A DNA stretch of 64,000 nucleotides from Blepharisma stoltei (lineage: Eukaryota; Ciliophora; Heterotrichea; Heterotrichida; Blepharismidae), in contig CAJZBQ010000058.1 of assembly GCA_914767885.1 (NCBI GenBank), positions 941,501 through 1,005,500 on the forward strand, in the 5' to 3' direction. Below the pieces are notes generated by a model. The model was not told the DNA's origin and made no database searches. It saw only the letters and a list, made by a program, of their open reading frames with translations. A program made the translations under genes and the position numbers. This document shows positions 1 to 10,532 of this stretch, piece by piece; the first letter of the stretch is position 1; each line of letters opens with the position of its first letter.

Positions 1-361
1 ACTTGTTTCTTTTTCATTTATTACATATGAGGTTTTTTGAGCTTCAGCGTCATTAGGTAGTAGGGACGGCTGAATGAAATGCTCGCATTCATCATAAGAA
101 CATTTATCTATATGATATTCTGTTCCAGAGTGTGGACGCATTGACCATTTAATCGTGCAGCTTCTGACACAATTGTTATACAGCCACCATTTTATTATAA
201 AATAATTAAAAAATAAATTTTTTTGAAAATAAATTATTATTATAAGGAAATAAAAAAATTATTTTTAAATATATGGAAGTGTATTTGTCTTGGGCTGAAG
301 CTGAAATCGCAAGATTTGGGAAAAGCACAAATATTAGGAAAGTAGAAATAAAAGGCTTCAT
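1..361 (-). CDS. Secreted or membrane protein, 3' end cut by window edge
   Basis: The ATG is at 359-361. The first exon starts MKPFISTFLIFVLF and continues PNLAISASAQDKYTSI, a clear signal peptide with an Ala-rich cleavage region. After removing the insert at 193-271 the frame continues with WWLYNNCVRSCTIKW and a Cys-rich stretch (Cys also at DKCSYDECEH), then runs off the window at position 1. The paired cysteines suggest a disulfide-bonded extracellular domain, but I do not recognise the family. The frame was read by eye on the reverse strand. The + strand ORF over the same bases lacks such a signal and is probably a shadow. Confidence 0.55.
193..271. other. IES, 79 bp
   Basis: AT-rich insert between TA at 193-194 and TA at 272-273. 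Removal joins KYTSI to KWWLYN in frame in the reverse-strand gene. Confidence 0.6.
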
Positions 362-860
362 TGTCTTATATTATAATTATCGCAGATTAATGTTTCTCCA
401 TTAAGCAATAAAACTACCTTAATAAATTATTAAATTTTATAATTAGCTTCTCTTTAAATTTATTCTCTTATTTTACCATTTATTTCTTAATTATCAGATA
501 GCAAAATATGAATTTTATATTTAGCTTGCTGTATGGAAATAGTTAAAATAATTTTAGAATATTCTTATATATAAATAAGAAAACAAAATTCGTTTTTTAT
601 TTGCCTATTATAAATATAATCTAAATTTTTTTAAAATTTTATTTTAATTCAATTAAGTCTAAAGACCTAAATTTGTAATTATTCCCATAAATAGCAGGTA
701 AAAAAAAGAAATTTTTCAGTTTCTGATAGAATCCTTTTTATCATTTAGTTAAACCTTACAAAAATATGATCAAAATTTTATTGGATAGGAAAAATAGGAA
801 TAAAAAATAAATTATGGACCATTGATATCAAGCTAATTTTATCCACAGATTAATAAAATT
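362..860. other. Intergenic, AT-rich
   Basis: Spacer between the divergent secreted-protein and VWA genes. It should hold both promoters. I see no ORF, RNA gene or repeat. Confidence 0.5.
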
Positions 861-3091
861 ATGAATTCCAACTTTTCAAATTCATCAACACCGACGCCTC
901 AAGGAACCAGTCCAAGTCAGAATCCTGCTAACTCCTTATTTCTTCCATCTCAGCCTTTACTTCACCCAAATGTTCATACTGGAGTCAATTATCCTCCTTC
1001 CTATGTTCCTGCTTCACCGCCTTGGATTCCTCCATGCATCAATCCATATACCAACAATATTTACCCAGTCCCATACCCCTACAACCTAAATCCTTACTAT
1101 CCAGCCTTAGTAAACCCTCTTTATAATCCCATTCCTGTTGGCTTAGGCCCTCCTGCATTTCCAGGTCTAATCCTAAACCCTCGCCCTCCTGTGCTCCTGA
1201 ATGGTCCTCCATCAGCTTATAATCCTCTTCTTCCTTTAAAGCGTTCTCGAGAAGTAGTAAACTTTGACGACGATGAAGAACTTGAAACCTCTCAGACTCC
1301 ATCAGAAGAAGTCAAAGCTGAAGAAGCTCCTCTTATAGCTTCCCTCAATTTTCTATTCAATTATATAGAGCTAAAAAACGCAGCCCAAGAAGTCCCATGT
1401 ACTCTTTCACTTCAAGGTATGGACATTTCACTTGATGAGATCCAGAAAAACCGTCAAGGGATAGACCTAGTCTGTGTCATTGATATCAGTGGAAGTATGG
1501 TCGGAGAAAAAATACAGCTTGTAAAGGAGACTTTGGAGTTTCTGCTTACGGTTTTAGATAGGAGAGATAGGATGAGTTTATGTGTTTTTAATAATTCTGG
1601 AAAGAGATTGACAAAATTAGTAACCCTTAATGATAAAGGGAAATCTATACACAACTCTAGATGAATAAGATATAGATTTAGTAGTCTTGAAATTTTTGTA
1701 TAGGAAAATATCCATATTATTATTTATATATGGGCTTGTTTTTTATTATAAATAGAGTAATTTCAAAAGCACTTCGAAGAATTCAGGCTGTTGGAGGGAC
1801 TAATATAGCTTCTGGAATGCAGCTTGCATATAATGTGCTGAATAGTCGAAGATTTATAAACCATATCACTTCTATCTTTCTTCTAACAGATGGACTTGAC
1901 AACACAAATCCCGCTGCCTCAATTACAATTAAAGGACTTTCTGATTCTTTTCAGATTAAAAGCCCTACAATTATCCATACTTTTGGTTATGGAAGAGACC
2001 ACGATGCTTTGCTAATGCAAGATATTGCAAAAAATAGCAAAGGGAATTTCTATTTCGTAGAATTCCCTAAAAGTATTCCAGATGCTTTTGCAAACTGCCT
2101 TGGAGAGCTTGTGTCACTTATAGCAAACAATATAACGGTAAAGCTTGAAACCCAGGCTTGTGCTGTCCCATTTACCCTTTCCAAAGTTTTTTCAGAAAAT
2201 GGTGATAGGGACTTTACAATGCCTCCAGTTTTTGCAGGTAGCAAAAAAGATACTGTATTTATGCTGAGATTTGATTCAAATGAAGCAAAAATTAATGCAA
2301 CAATTCGTCCAATAAAGGCAAAAATAAGTTATGAAACCAAAAATAAAGAAAAACGGTATTTAGAATGCGAATTAGAAGTAAATGTATTATTTTGCCTTAA
2401 TTTTTTGAAAAAATAAAAATTTAAGCCATTTATTAGACAAATTTAGGTTTTTTAGTATATAGCACACCCCCTGTGGTTTCTCGCCATTAAGTACCCCCTC
2501 CCCATGTCACCCACCCCGTGACGGTCCTGAAAATTTTAAATGTTAAAATATTATTTGACAAGTCCCCTCAAATATTTTAACTTGTCAAATTAATATTTAG
2601 CATGTTAAAATACTTGGGATCGTTAGAGGGTGGGTAACATGGGGAGGGGGTGCTCAAGGCCGATCCAAACTGGGGTGTAAGCTATAGTTACGGATGGAAA
2701 AGATGAAATTGAAATCAATGAAGACGTAATGGTCAATTTTTATAGAGCCAAAGGGGCAGAAATTTTAAGGGCTATTTCAAGACTCGCTGAAGAAAGAAGA
2801 CTGGATGAAGCCAAAAGATTAGCAGAAGCTGGTGCTCAGGAACTAAAAAACTCTATTGTAAAGCAAAACCCAGTGATCGCTGCGCTTATTAAAGATTTAG
2901 ATGACGCAAAAGCGAGGGTCGCTTCAACTCAAGCTTGGGAAATGGGAGGAAGAGCACAGGTGGTGTCTCTATTTGGAAATTATCAAAACCAAAATGCAGC
3001 AAGCAACACAATGGTGTTTCAAAATTGTCAGCAGGCAGCTTTTTCTTCTCAAGCTTCAAGTTATTTTACTACTTTTATAAATAAATGCTAA
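861..3091 (+). CDS. VWA-domain protein with Pro-rich N-terminus
   Basis: The first ~130 residues are a Pro/Asn/Tyr-rich low-complexity region. A von Willebrand A domain follows with the MIDAS motif DISGSM, an internal GGTNIASGM and LLTDGLDN, all typical of the metal-binding fold. The C-terminal part (YRAKGAEILRAISRLAEERR) is helical, as in the VWA proteins common in ciliates and plants. Two inserts (1648-1757 and 2385-2684) interrupt the frame. Removing both gives LVTLNDKGKSIISKAL and ELEVNVVTDGKDEI without a break. The stop is TAA. VWA domains mediate protein-protein contacts; the partner cannot be inferred. Confidence 0.88.
1648..1757. other. IES, 110 bp
   Basis: Lies between TA at 1648-1649 and TA at 1758-1759. 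Excision rebuilds GKSI-ISKALRR across the VWA fold; unexcised, the frame meets TAG. Confidence 0.85.
2385..2684. mobile_element. IES, 300 bp, inverted-repeat element
   Basis: TA at 2385-2386 and 2685-2686. The inner region carries inverted repeats: CCCCCTCCCCATGTCACCCA near 2493 pairs with TGGGTAACATGGGGAGGGGG near 2630. A second pair flanks a TTTGACAAG/CTTGTCAAA core. It is GC-richer than neighbouring IESs and looks like a MITE unrelated to the main family. Confidence 0.8.
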
Positions 3092-3192
3092 AAAATTTTA
3101 TAAAAATAATTATAAATGGTTTATTTTTTTTTTAAAAAAAATAATAATCAGAAGAGTTGGTAAACGCTAATATTAAGAAATTTAAATTGAAA

Positions 3193-4206
3193 ATGTCTCA
3201 TTTTTATCAAATTGCATTGCTAGGCGCTGGAGGAGTAGGTAAAAGTGATTTAATACTTCGCTTTACACAAAATAGGTTTGAAGACTGCTATGATCCCACT
3301 GGTTGTCATAGATAGGAATGCTTTATAGTGCCGAATTCCTTAGAAAATTTTCTTGATATTGAGACATTTCTAGGGAAAATTGTTTAAATTTAGAATTTAA
3401 CGTCTAGCTCCCAGAAAAATTCCATAATATCAAAATGTTCAGGTCAAAAGGCATGCATCAGATCCCACTATAGAAGACCAATATACTAAAAATTTAGAGT
3501 TGGATGGAAAAGCGGTTAAATTAGAAATTCTGGATACTGCAGGACAAGAAGAGTTTTCGCATCTGATTAATGTATATTTAGAACAAAGAGAAGCATTCTT
3601 ATTAGTTTACTCAATAATTGATATGCTAATATATAAGAATTTTCATCATCACTTTTAAAAAATTATATTTAAAAATTTAAAATAACCAATTAATTACCTG
3701 AATATTTAGAAAAATGGGTTTACATATTCTTTAGAATATGTTAAGAAACTATGCCAAATGATTTTGGAGAAGAAAAGAGACATTCCTATCATGATTATCG
3801 GAAATAAAGCAGATCTGGACAAAAATAGAAGAGTTAAAATAGAAGAAATTCAAGAAATTGCTAACTCTCCCCTCTGTGGGTGAGCAAACGCACTGGAAAA
3901 ATCCCTCTGTAAGCAAAAAAAAATTTTTAAAAAAATTATTTTGCTGTATAAGTAATATATAAATTGTTTTAAAAAAATTTTGTTCGCTCACAGAGGGCGA
4001 GTAAGCTGTTTAAATATTGTTCTTATATTGAAGCTTCAGCTAAATTGAATTTTAGTGTCACTGAATCATTTATTGAAATAGTTAGGCTTATTTGAAAGAA
4101 AAATGTTGATAATTTATTAGAAATAGAAGACAAAGAAATAGAAATTGAGGTTCCTCTTTTAAATCAAGACAAAGCTCTGACAAGCAGCTGCTGCTCAATA
4201 ATTTAA
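3193..4206 (+). CDS. Ras-family small GTPase
   Basis: P-loop GAGGVGKSDLILRF, switch I YDPTIEDQY, switch II DTAGQEEF, and the guanine-specificity motifs NKAD and EASAK are all present after three inserts are removed. The C-terminus SSCCSII fits a CAAX-type prenylation box, so the product should be membrane anchored. YDPTIEDQY places it nearer Ras/Rap than Rab. It acts as a nucleotide-dependent switch; the pathway is unknown. Inserts lie at 3301-3469, 3627-3731 and 3862-4001. A Trp is encoded by TGA in RLIWKKN. The stop is TAA at 4204-4206. Confidence 0.9.
3301..3469. mobile_element. 169-bp insert with 9-bp direct repeats, no TA in repeat
   Basis: GATCCCACT at 3292-3300 is repeated at 3461-3469. 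Collapsing to one copy restores the invariant YDPTIED switch I. No terminal inverted repeat is obvious. The repeat looks like a 9-bp target-site duplication. Confidence 0.65.
3627..3731. other. IES, 105 bp
   Basis: TA at 3627-3628 and 3732-3733. Excision gives VYSIIDML-EYVKKLC in the GTPase. Confidence 0.8.
3862..4001. mobile_element. Short CTCCGTGAG-type MITE, 140 bp
   Basis: Ends ACTCTCCCCTCTGTGGGTGA and TCGCTCACAGAGGGCGAGT form terminal inverted repeats, flanked by TA at 3862-3863 and 4002-4003. It is an internally deleted member of the main MITE family. Removal gives EIQEIA-KLFKYCSY. Confidence 0.88.
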
Positions 4207-4673
4207 TTTAATCCTAATTTGTATATAGATTTAATAAGCCTTATAAATTTTGCCAATAATTTGAAAATGCTTTCTTAAGCAACTCAAAACCTTATAAGCA
4301 GGCCTTAGTCAAAGAATAATAACAATTCTAATAGAAATTATTTAAATCGAAATTATTCGAATCAAAATTATTTGAATCAAAATTATTCATATATTATAAA
4401 TTATACCTTGCCAAATATTTTTCATAGCGAAAATAGCATTTAACGTCCATATATAGCCATTTATCGACTCAACAAGTTTTACCTCCATTTCACAATCTTA
4501 AGAGGGTGAAATGAATATTTCCATAATTTTTCTGAGCATTTAAATTGCAGAGTACTTTTCTCCATTCGCTAGCATACCATTAACTACTCTGGTATTCTTG
4601 ATATTTATAAATCGCAAAAGGATTTAAATTTCGAAACTTTTTTTATGCGGTTGATCAATGGGTTGGTCAAGCA
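4207..4673. other. Non-coding, AT-rich
   Basis: Spacer downstream of the GTPase. It has a short run of diverged AAATTATTCGAATCAA-like repeats at about 4340-4390. No gene is seen. Confidence 0.5.
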
Positions 4674-5268
4674 TAAAACCCTACCCCCTATACCAAACTA
4701 CTTCGTTTTAATAATAAAGAAATATAAGAAATGCTACAGTGTTTTCCTACGCTATTAAAATGTAATTTATAACATGTTTATAAATATATTTAATACTTTA
4801 TTTATATCACTAATATGTAAAATAAATTTTAGACTACAAATAAAAGAGTTAATAGAGAAATCCGTTGAATATCGCTTAATTATCGTATTTTAAGCATTAA
4901 TCTAGTAGACACAAATAAATCAATTCAAGCATAATTATGCATCATAGGCACATACAATATCTAGTATCGATTTCACTAAATTGATATATTGAAAAATTTA
5001 ATGTTCTTAAATAACTTTATTACACACAAAATATAATATATTTCATCTAAATTTAATAGATATAAGTAAATTTGTTAGCCATATAAAAAATTAATATAGG
5101 GATATGAAATAATATGTGTAAAAATGCTATAAATCACATTTTATAGACATATCCCTCGCCCATATCGGGCTATCTTAGAAATATGCCTATAACAGCATAG
5201 AAGTGAAAATACTGCAATATCTCTTATTATCAATATTAGGTAGTTTGGCATTGTGGGGGTGGGTTTTA
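4674..5268. repeat. Imperfect palindrome ~595 bp (copy 1)
   Basis: The two halves are near reverse complements. The left arm starts AAAACCCTACCCCC then ACCAAACTAC; the right arm ends TAGTTTGG then GGGGGTGGGTTTT. Matching inner segments include AATGTAATTTATAACATG against CTATAAATCACATTTTA. A second copy lies at 39788-40361. Confidence 0.75.
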
Positions 5269-5306
5269 TTCTTGGCCATATGGTGTCTATTATAATTTTA
5301 ATAGCG

Positions 5307-6086
5307 ATGCAAAGAAAGAACTCATCTGCCAGAATTTCTTTATCAACAAGGAAAGCAGAAGATAGTTCTCGAGCTAATAACAGTGACCGCCATCTCCCTT
5401 CATTGCATTCCCCAAGAACTGATCCTTTCCTCAATATGAAAATTTCTGATAAAAAAACTCCTTCCCTAAGACCTATATGCTTACTCTATTTTCTAACAAA
5501 AATATTTTTTTTAAAAAAATTTAATTAATTTATTTTACTTATATTTTTTATTAAAAAAATGTTAGTAAAGCATAAATTGATAAACTCTGCCAGTACATCC
5601 AAACTCAAACTTCCTAGCAAGTATAGAAGGATTGTTTTGGAGCCCTCATCCTTACAAGTGATCCCAGAACGTACTCCAAAATTAAGTGAAAGTTCAGCTA
5701 ATCATGCTTATCTTCCATTTTCATCTCATATTCTAAATAGAAGATTTTCCAATCCAGCTATCCACGCTGAGTCCAAGGAGGCTTTAAAATTCGAAGATTT
5801 AATTACGAAAGAGTCCGTGCAATCAAAATACCCAAAATTCCCTCTTCCCAGAATTCTCAGCCAGTCCAATTTCCTATTATCACCAAAAACCAATAATAAA
5901 GAATTGAAGATCAATATCAAACAGTTAAATATCCCAGAGAACTTTATGTTTTCTCACCGCTCAGCGCCGAATACACACAAGAGGCCTTCAATTGTATCAA
6001 AACCTATCCACTTCAATATAAATAAACAAAACCCAGCAGAGATGTCTTTCGGTGACATTGACCAAGACTCTGCAGATCTATTTTAA
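5307..6086 (+). CDS. Unknown Ser/Lys-rich protein
   Basis: Starting at ATG 5307 (MQRKNSSARISL) and removing the insert at 5476-5562 gives one frame of about 230 residues ending in TAA. The protein is basic and Ser/Pro-rich, with no domain, signal peptide or membrane segment I recognise. An in-frame upstream ATG at 5253 lies inside the palindrome, so I prefer 5307. It is probably largely disordered, with an acidic end DIDQDSADLF. Confidence 0.55.
5476..5562. other. IES, 87 bp
   Basis: TA at 5476-5477 and 5563-5564. Excision joins PSLRPI to VKHKLINS in frame. Confidence 0.6.
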
Positions 6087-6727
6087 GATAAAAAAAATGC
6101 AAGTTTGCAACGATAATTAAACAATTTAAATAATTAAGGCTATAAATGGAAAACTGTCTTGGTCTTTATAAAAGATAGATTTAATTAAGATATAGATTTT
6201 AGTAATATAAAAGACCAAAAAAACGTCTAGAAATAGCAAGGCTATTTTAAATCTTTTTTATTCCTACAGATATCTCAAGGAGCCATTATTTTTCATATGA
6301 ATTCTATTTCCATAATCTAGAAATCTTAAAACATAATTCTTCGAAGATATTATAACAATAAAGCTTTTGATCTAAATATCAAATTAAAAATCTTTAACAA
6401 TCTTACTCTCCCTTAAGATCGAACAAATTATTTGATTGCTATTAAAGAGTAGCTAATTATATTTTTTTCAACCAATTTTTTATTAAAATTTATATAATTT
6501 TTTTCTGAAATGAAAAATCTAGTCTAATTCATAAGAAATCAGTTTAAGATTGCAATTTGGTAAAATTTAATATAATTAACTAAAGATCCCGCCAAAAGAA
6601 TTATTAATTATATTTATTTTACTCACTATCAAAAATAACAATTTTTCCAATTGTTTTTCTCACTCTAAAGAGCTAGTATTATTAATTCAACCAAAAAATA
6701 ATGCATTTATTAATCCACTTCTCATAA
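6087..6727. other. Intergenic, nothing recognised
   Basis: About 640 bp of AT-rich spacer that presumably contains the CNNM promoter. No ORF, inverted repeat or RNA gene is seen. Confidence 0.5.
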
Positions 6728-7933
6728 ATGTTTTATGCACTTTTTCTTGTATCAGGTCTTTTAGTTGAAGAGCACACCCAAGTTGAGCCTTTGACTCCTG
6801 GCGAATATACTCTCTACAGCCTAATCTCCTTAGGTCTAGTTCTCTTTGCAGGGCTAATGTCAGGTTTAACAGTTGGCTTAATGGGCATTGATGAAAATGA
6901 TCTCCATTTGAAATTGGCATGTGGATCTGAAGAAGAAAGAGAGCAAGCCAAAAGACTATTGCCAGTGATAACTCAGCATCATTGGCTGCTAGTCACCCTT
7001 CTCCTTGCAAATGCTATAGCTATGGAAGCTTTACCTATTTTCTTAGGCCATATGGTTGGAGGAATTATTGCTGTAATTTTAAGCACCTTATTGATTTTTG
7101 TATTTGGTGAAGTACTGCCTATGTCAATTTTGACAGGTCCAAAACAATGAGAATTGTCAAGCAAAGCAATCCCTATAGTAAAGTTTCTTATGTATATTTT
7201 TTACCCTATCAGCAAGCCTTCTGCTTGGCTATTAGACAGGTGATTAGGGCTGAGCCATAGTAAAGGTTGGGATAATGATCATTTAAAAACCATTATAAGC
7301 TTACACGCAAGCAATGGGACGCCTGATAAAGATGCTTTTATCCCTGGCCAAATCAAATTAATCCACGGTGCTATTGATATGAAGCAAAAAATAGTAAAAT
7401 CCCATATGATTGATATCAGCAAAGTTTATTGTTTATCATCAGATTTAATTTTAACAAAAAGCATGCTAAAGTCAATTACACAAAAAGGACATTCAAGGGT
7501 GCCTATTTATTATAAAAATAACCCACAAGAGATTATAGGGATTTTATTAATGAAAAATCTAGTGGGAATTGATGAAAATTGTACTATTGAAAGCTCAGGA
7601 ATAAAGCTAAAAGAAGCTATGTTTGTGAAGCAAGAAACCACGATTTTAGATATGCTAAATATGCTGCAGCAGCAAAATAAACATATGGCTTTTGTGACGG
7701 AAAGCGATAATAAAAGAATTATTGGGATAATTACTATGGAAGATGTCCTAGAAGCTATATTAAATGCAGAAATTTTAGATGAGGAAGATTATGATAGAAT
7801 TTCTAAAATAATGAAAAGCACTCCACCAAGGTCAAGATCTGGGAGTAAAGATGGGCTGCAATATACAAAGAAGAATTTATTCAAACCATTCAGCATTTCG
7901 CAGGGAGATGATTATCGTCTTATGGAGCCATAA
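6728..7933 (+). CDS. CNNM-type membrane protein (DUF21 + CBS pair)
   Basis: An uninterrupted 401-codon gene, provided TGA at 7148 and 7252 is read as Trp (KQWELSSK and LDRWLGLS). An N-terminal hydrophobic segment is followed by the DUF21 transmembrane domain (SGLTVGLMGID, ANAIAMEALPIFL, FGEVLPMS). Two CBS motifs follow: MIDISKVYCLSSD to IGILLMKNLVG, and IIGIITMEDVLEAIL. This matches ancient-conserved-domain (CNNM/CorC-like) magnesium transport proteins, which sit in membranes and sense nucleotides through the CBS pair. It has no IES or intron, unlike most neighbours. The C-terminal tail is Ser/Arg-rich. The stop is TAA. Confidence 0.93.
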
Positions 7934-7961
7934 ATAATTTATAAAAAATTTAAGAATTTTA

Positions 7962-8139
7962 CTATCGTTATTTGCAGATTTTTGAACTTTACAACCTAAG
8001 TGTGGAATTTTTTCCGCGTGTGAAAAGGTGTTTTTCACGTGTGGAGCCCTTTTGATTTCGCATGTGGAATCCTCTTTTCACACGCGGAAAAAATTCCATA
8101 CTTAGGTGGAAAAGTTCAAAAATCTGAAAATAACGATAG
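7962..8139. mobile_element. Inverted-repeat element ~178 bp
   Basis: Near-perfect inverted arms: CTATCGTTATTTGCAGATTT on the left and AAATCTGAAAATAACGATAG on the right. The pairing continues inward through TGGAATTTTTTCCGCGTGTG and CACACGCGGAAAAAATTCCA. It sits between two genes in a likely 5' region. Confidence 0.8.
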
Positions 8140-8211
8140 ATTTTATAATAAACTTATACAAAATTTCACTTTGAATTTTTTGAATGAAAAATATTTAAAA
8201 ATTAAATAAAA

Positions 8212-8972
8212 ATGTTTAATGCAGCATACTCTAGACTATCAGAAGAAGAAAGGAGAATCCTAGAAGCTTATCATGATAAAGGTAACCAATATATAGTAAC
8301 ACAGTGCCAGTCTAAGCTATTATCTGGTGATAATTCAATGGAGACGAAATTAAGCCCACGATTAGGAGACCCTCCAGCCAAAGTGCTACCAACTTATATT
8401 TTTAATGACAGCGAAACTCCTCGACCTATTGATATTCCAAGCCAAAGGCTCCGCAAAGAAGATTTGATTAAAAGCTCTGAAACGTTAACTCAAGACTCCA
8501 CTAGTAAATCAACCTCCAGGTCATTTAGAACACAGCAAAGAAAAGTAACCCCTAAAAGGCAAGCACAAGTTAAAACGACACCGAAATCAGCAAGGCCATC
8601 AAGCAGAAAAGGAGTATCAAATCCCTGCCAAATGGGCTAGACTTGCTTTGCCTACCACATGGTCCACCTGCCGGGACCCTTGAGACAAGTTGCTTGCCCG
8701 CTAATGACAGTTTAGTCGTTTAATGTATTTATAGCCAAGTAAAACCAAAAAAGCCAGCAAGACCACAGTCTGCAGCAAGCTCTTCTGCAAAACCGAAGCC
8801 GATGTTTAATATCTCCAATATCCCCAATTTCAAATACGAAGTTGAAAAGCTGCTGAGAGCGGTATTTAGGCACTCTGTAAACTGCCCTGATATGAAAGAA
8901 GAATTAAGAAAAATAGGTGGAGTGAAGCTGCTTGAAGAATATATTAAATGCAGACATGCAGCGAATACTTAG
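8212..8972 (+). CDS. Unknown basic protein
   Basis: After removal of 8615-8739 the product is about 210 residues: an N-terminal helical segment (SRLSEEERRILEAYHDKG), a Ser/Arg/Lys-rich middle (RSFRTQQRKVTPKRQAQ, KPKKPARPQSAASSSAKP), and a conserved-looking helical end (FKYEVEKLLRAVFRH, ELRKIGGVKLLEEYIKC). I do not recognise the family. The stop is TAG at 8970-8972. Confidence 0.65.
8615..8739. other. IES, 125 bp
   Basis: TA at 8615-8616 and 8740-8741. Excision joins SSRKGV to KPKKPARP. The centre (GCCTACCACATGGTCCACC) is GC-richer than a typical short IES. Confidence 0.65.
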
Positions 8973-9102
8973 AGATTCGCATTATTAAGTTAAAATAATT
9001 ATTATTTTTGATTTATTTAAGATTATACTGATAATTTATGAAACCAGGAAAATTAATAGTAAATTTCTCATCAAAAATACTGAAAATGCAATATAATAAA
9101 TT

Positions 9103-10351
9103 ATGCAGTCCAAGCTTATAGGGACCTGGCTACTCTCAACTTCAGTCGGAGTGTTTGGCCTAATCACACTTGGAGGCTACACTCGCTTAAAAAGAGCAGG
9201 CCTCTCTATGGTCGACTGGAAGCCTTTAAATGTAAGATATCCTCAAACTCAAGAAGAATGGGCTATGGAGTTCAAGCGCTATCAAGAATTTCCAGAATAT
9301 AAATCCTCTAATTGCGATATATAAGATATTGGCTATTTTTTTTAAATTTATTTTAAAATAATATTTAAATAATTTTTATATTACAGACGCTAAAAAAACA
9401 CTTAAAATATTATAGAAGAATTTAAAGAAATTTATTTTATTGAATATGCTCATAGAGTTCTGGCAAGATCGATGGGATTATATTTAGCTGTACCAATGGG
9501 AATTTTCTGGTGGGGTGGACGCTTTACACCTGCATTTAAGCCCAAAATGCTTGCACTGTTAGGATTTTTTGGATTCCAAGGAGTATTAGGATGGTGAATG
9601 GTAAAAAGCGGCCTTGAGGATAAAGATTATGAGCACCGCGTAAAGGTTGAGCCTGTAAGACTTATAAAGATTTACAGTGGTTTGCCTATATAACTCCAAG
9701 TCATTTTTCTACTGGAAAATTCAAAGAAAACCGTATACTACTCATTTAGGATTTGGGGCAGGTCTTTTTGCATATATTTCATATTTAGGGTTTTCATGTT
9801 TTAGAAAGTCCCCTGAAGAAGTATTTAACACAGCAGAAAAACTTAAATCTGCATTAAAAATCAGAACATGGCTAATAGGCTCCCTTTGGATGACAGGTAT
9901 TACAATAATAGCAGGAGCCTTAGTAGCTGGCAGTGATGCTGGCAGAGTTTTAAATAATTATCCTTGGTATGGCGACGACTGGGTATACCCAAAAGATTTG
10001 TTAGAAAAACAGCCATGGTATACAAATTTTTATGAAAATAGGTCTATGATACAGTTCGTGCATAGAAATCTTGCATATTTGACCTATGCAAAGATATTTT
10101 TAACATGGAGAACTGCTAGACTTTTACCTTTGTTGCCTCCGTCGGTGAGATTCGGAATTAATGGGGTTTTCTTGCTGTCAAATCTCCAAGCACTTTTAGG
10201 AATTACCACATTAATGAGAGGATGTCCGCTACCAGAATCTTTATCCCACCAAGGAAATGCACTACTTTTGATGGCAATGATTCTTTTTAGCTTAAGCGGA
10301 GTAAGGAAGCCACCTCAAGAATTAATAACTAAATTATTAAAACCAGCTTAA
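9103..10351 (+). CDS. COX15: Heme A synthase (COX15)
   Basis: Converts heme O to heme A in the inner mitochondrial membrane for cytochrome c oxidase. Family motifs appear in order: LGGYTRLKRAGLSMVDWKP, EYAHRVLARSMG, GVLGWWMVKSGL (second Trp is TGA), THLGFGAG, AGALVAGSDAGRVLNNYP, FVHRNLAYL and SHQGNALLL. The four heme-ligand histidines are therefore all visible. Two IESs (9320-9412, 9663-9735) must be removed; the second gives VEPVRL-TTHLGFG, as in homologues. There is little sequence before the first transmembrane helix, so the targeting signal is short or overlaps it. The stop is TAA. Confidence 0.95.
9320..9412. other. IES, 93 bp
   Basis: TA at 9320-9321 and 9413-9414. Excision gives SSNCDI-EEFKEIYFIEYAH in COX15. 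Confidence 0.85.
9663..9735. other. IES, 73 bp
   Basis: TA at 9663-9664 and 9736-9737. Excision restores the COX15 VRL-TTHLGF region. Confidence 0.85.
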
Positions 10352-10532
10352 ATAGAGAAAAAATATTAATTTTTATTTTTAATTGATAATTCAAATTTTA
10401 AGAAACGCTTAATTCAAAAAAACCCTCCTTATACTCAGAATTAAAAAAAATTAAATTTTCTCAGTAAACAAACAGCTTTTTAATAAATATAATGGATTCT
10501 TCACAATATATCAATTACTTATTAACTTATAA

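Noticed and set aside
1648-1757. Ordinary long spliceosomal introns instead of IESs
   Set aside because: The inserts lack GT..AG at the required positions, are bounded by TA, and coexist with genuine 15-16-nt GT..AG introns.
7148-7379. Gene boundary between the ORFs at 6728 and 7379
   Set aside because: Only TGA codons separate them; read as Trp they form one CNNM protein.
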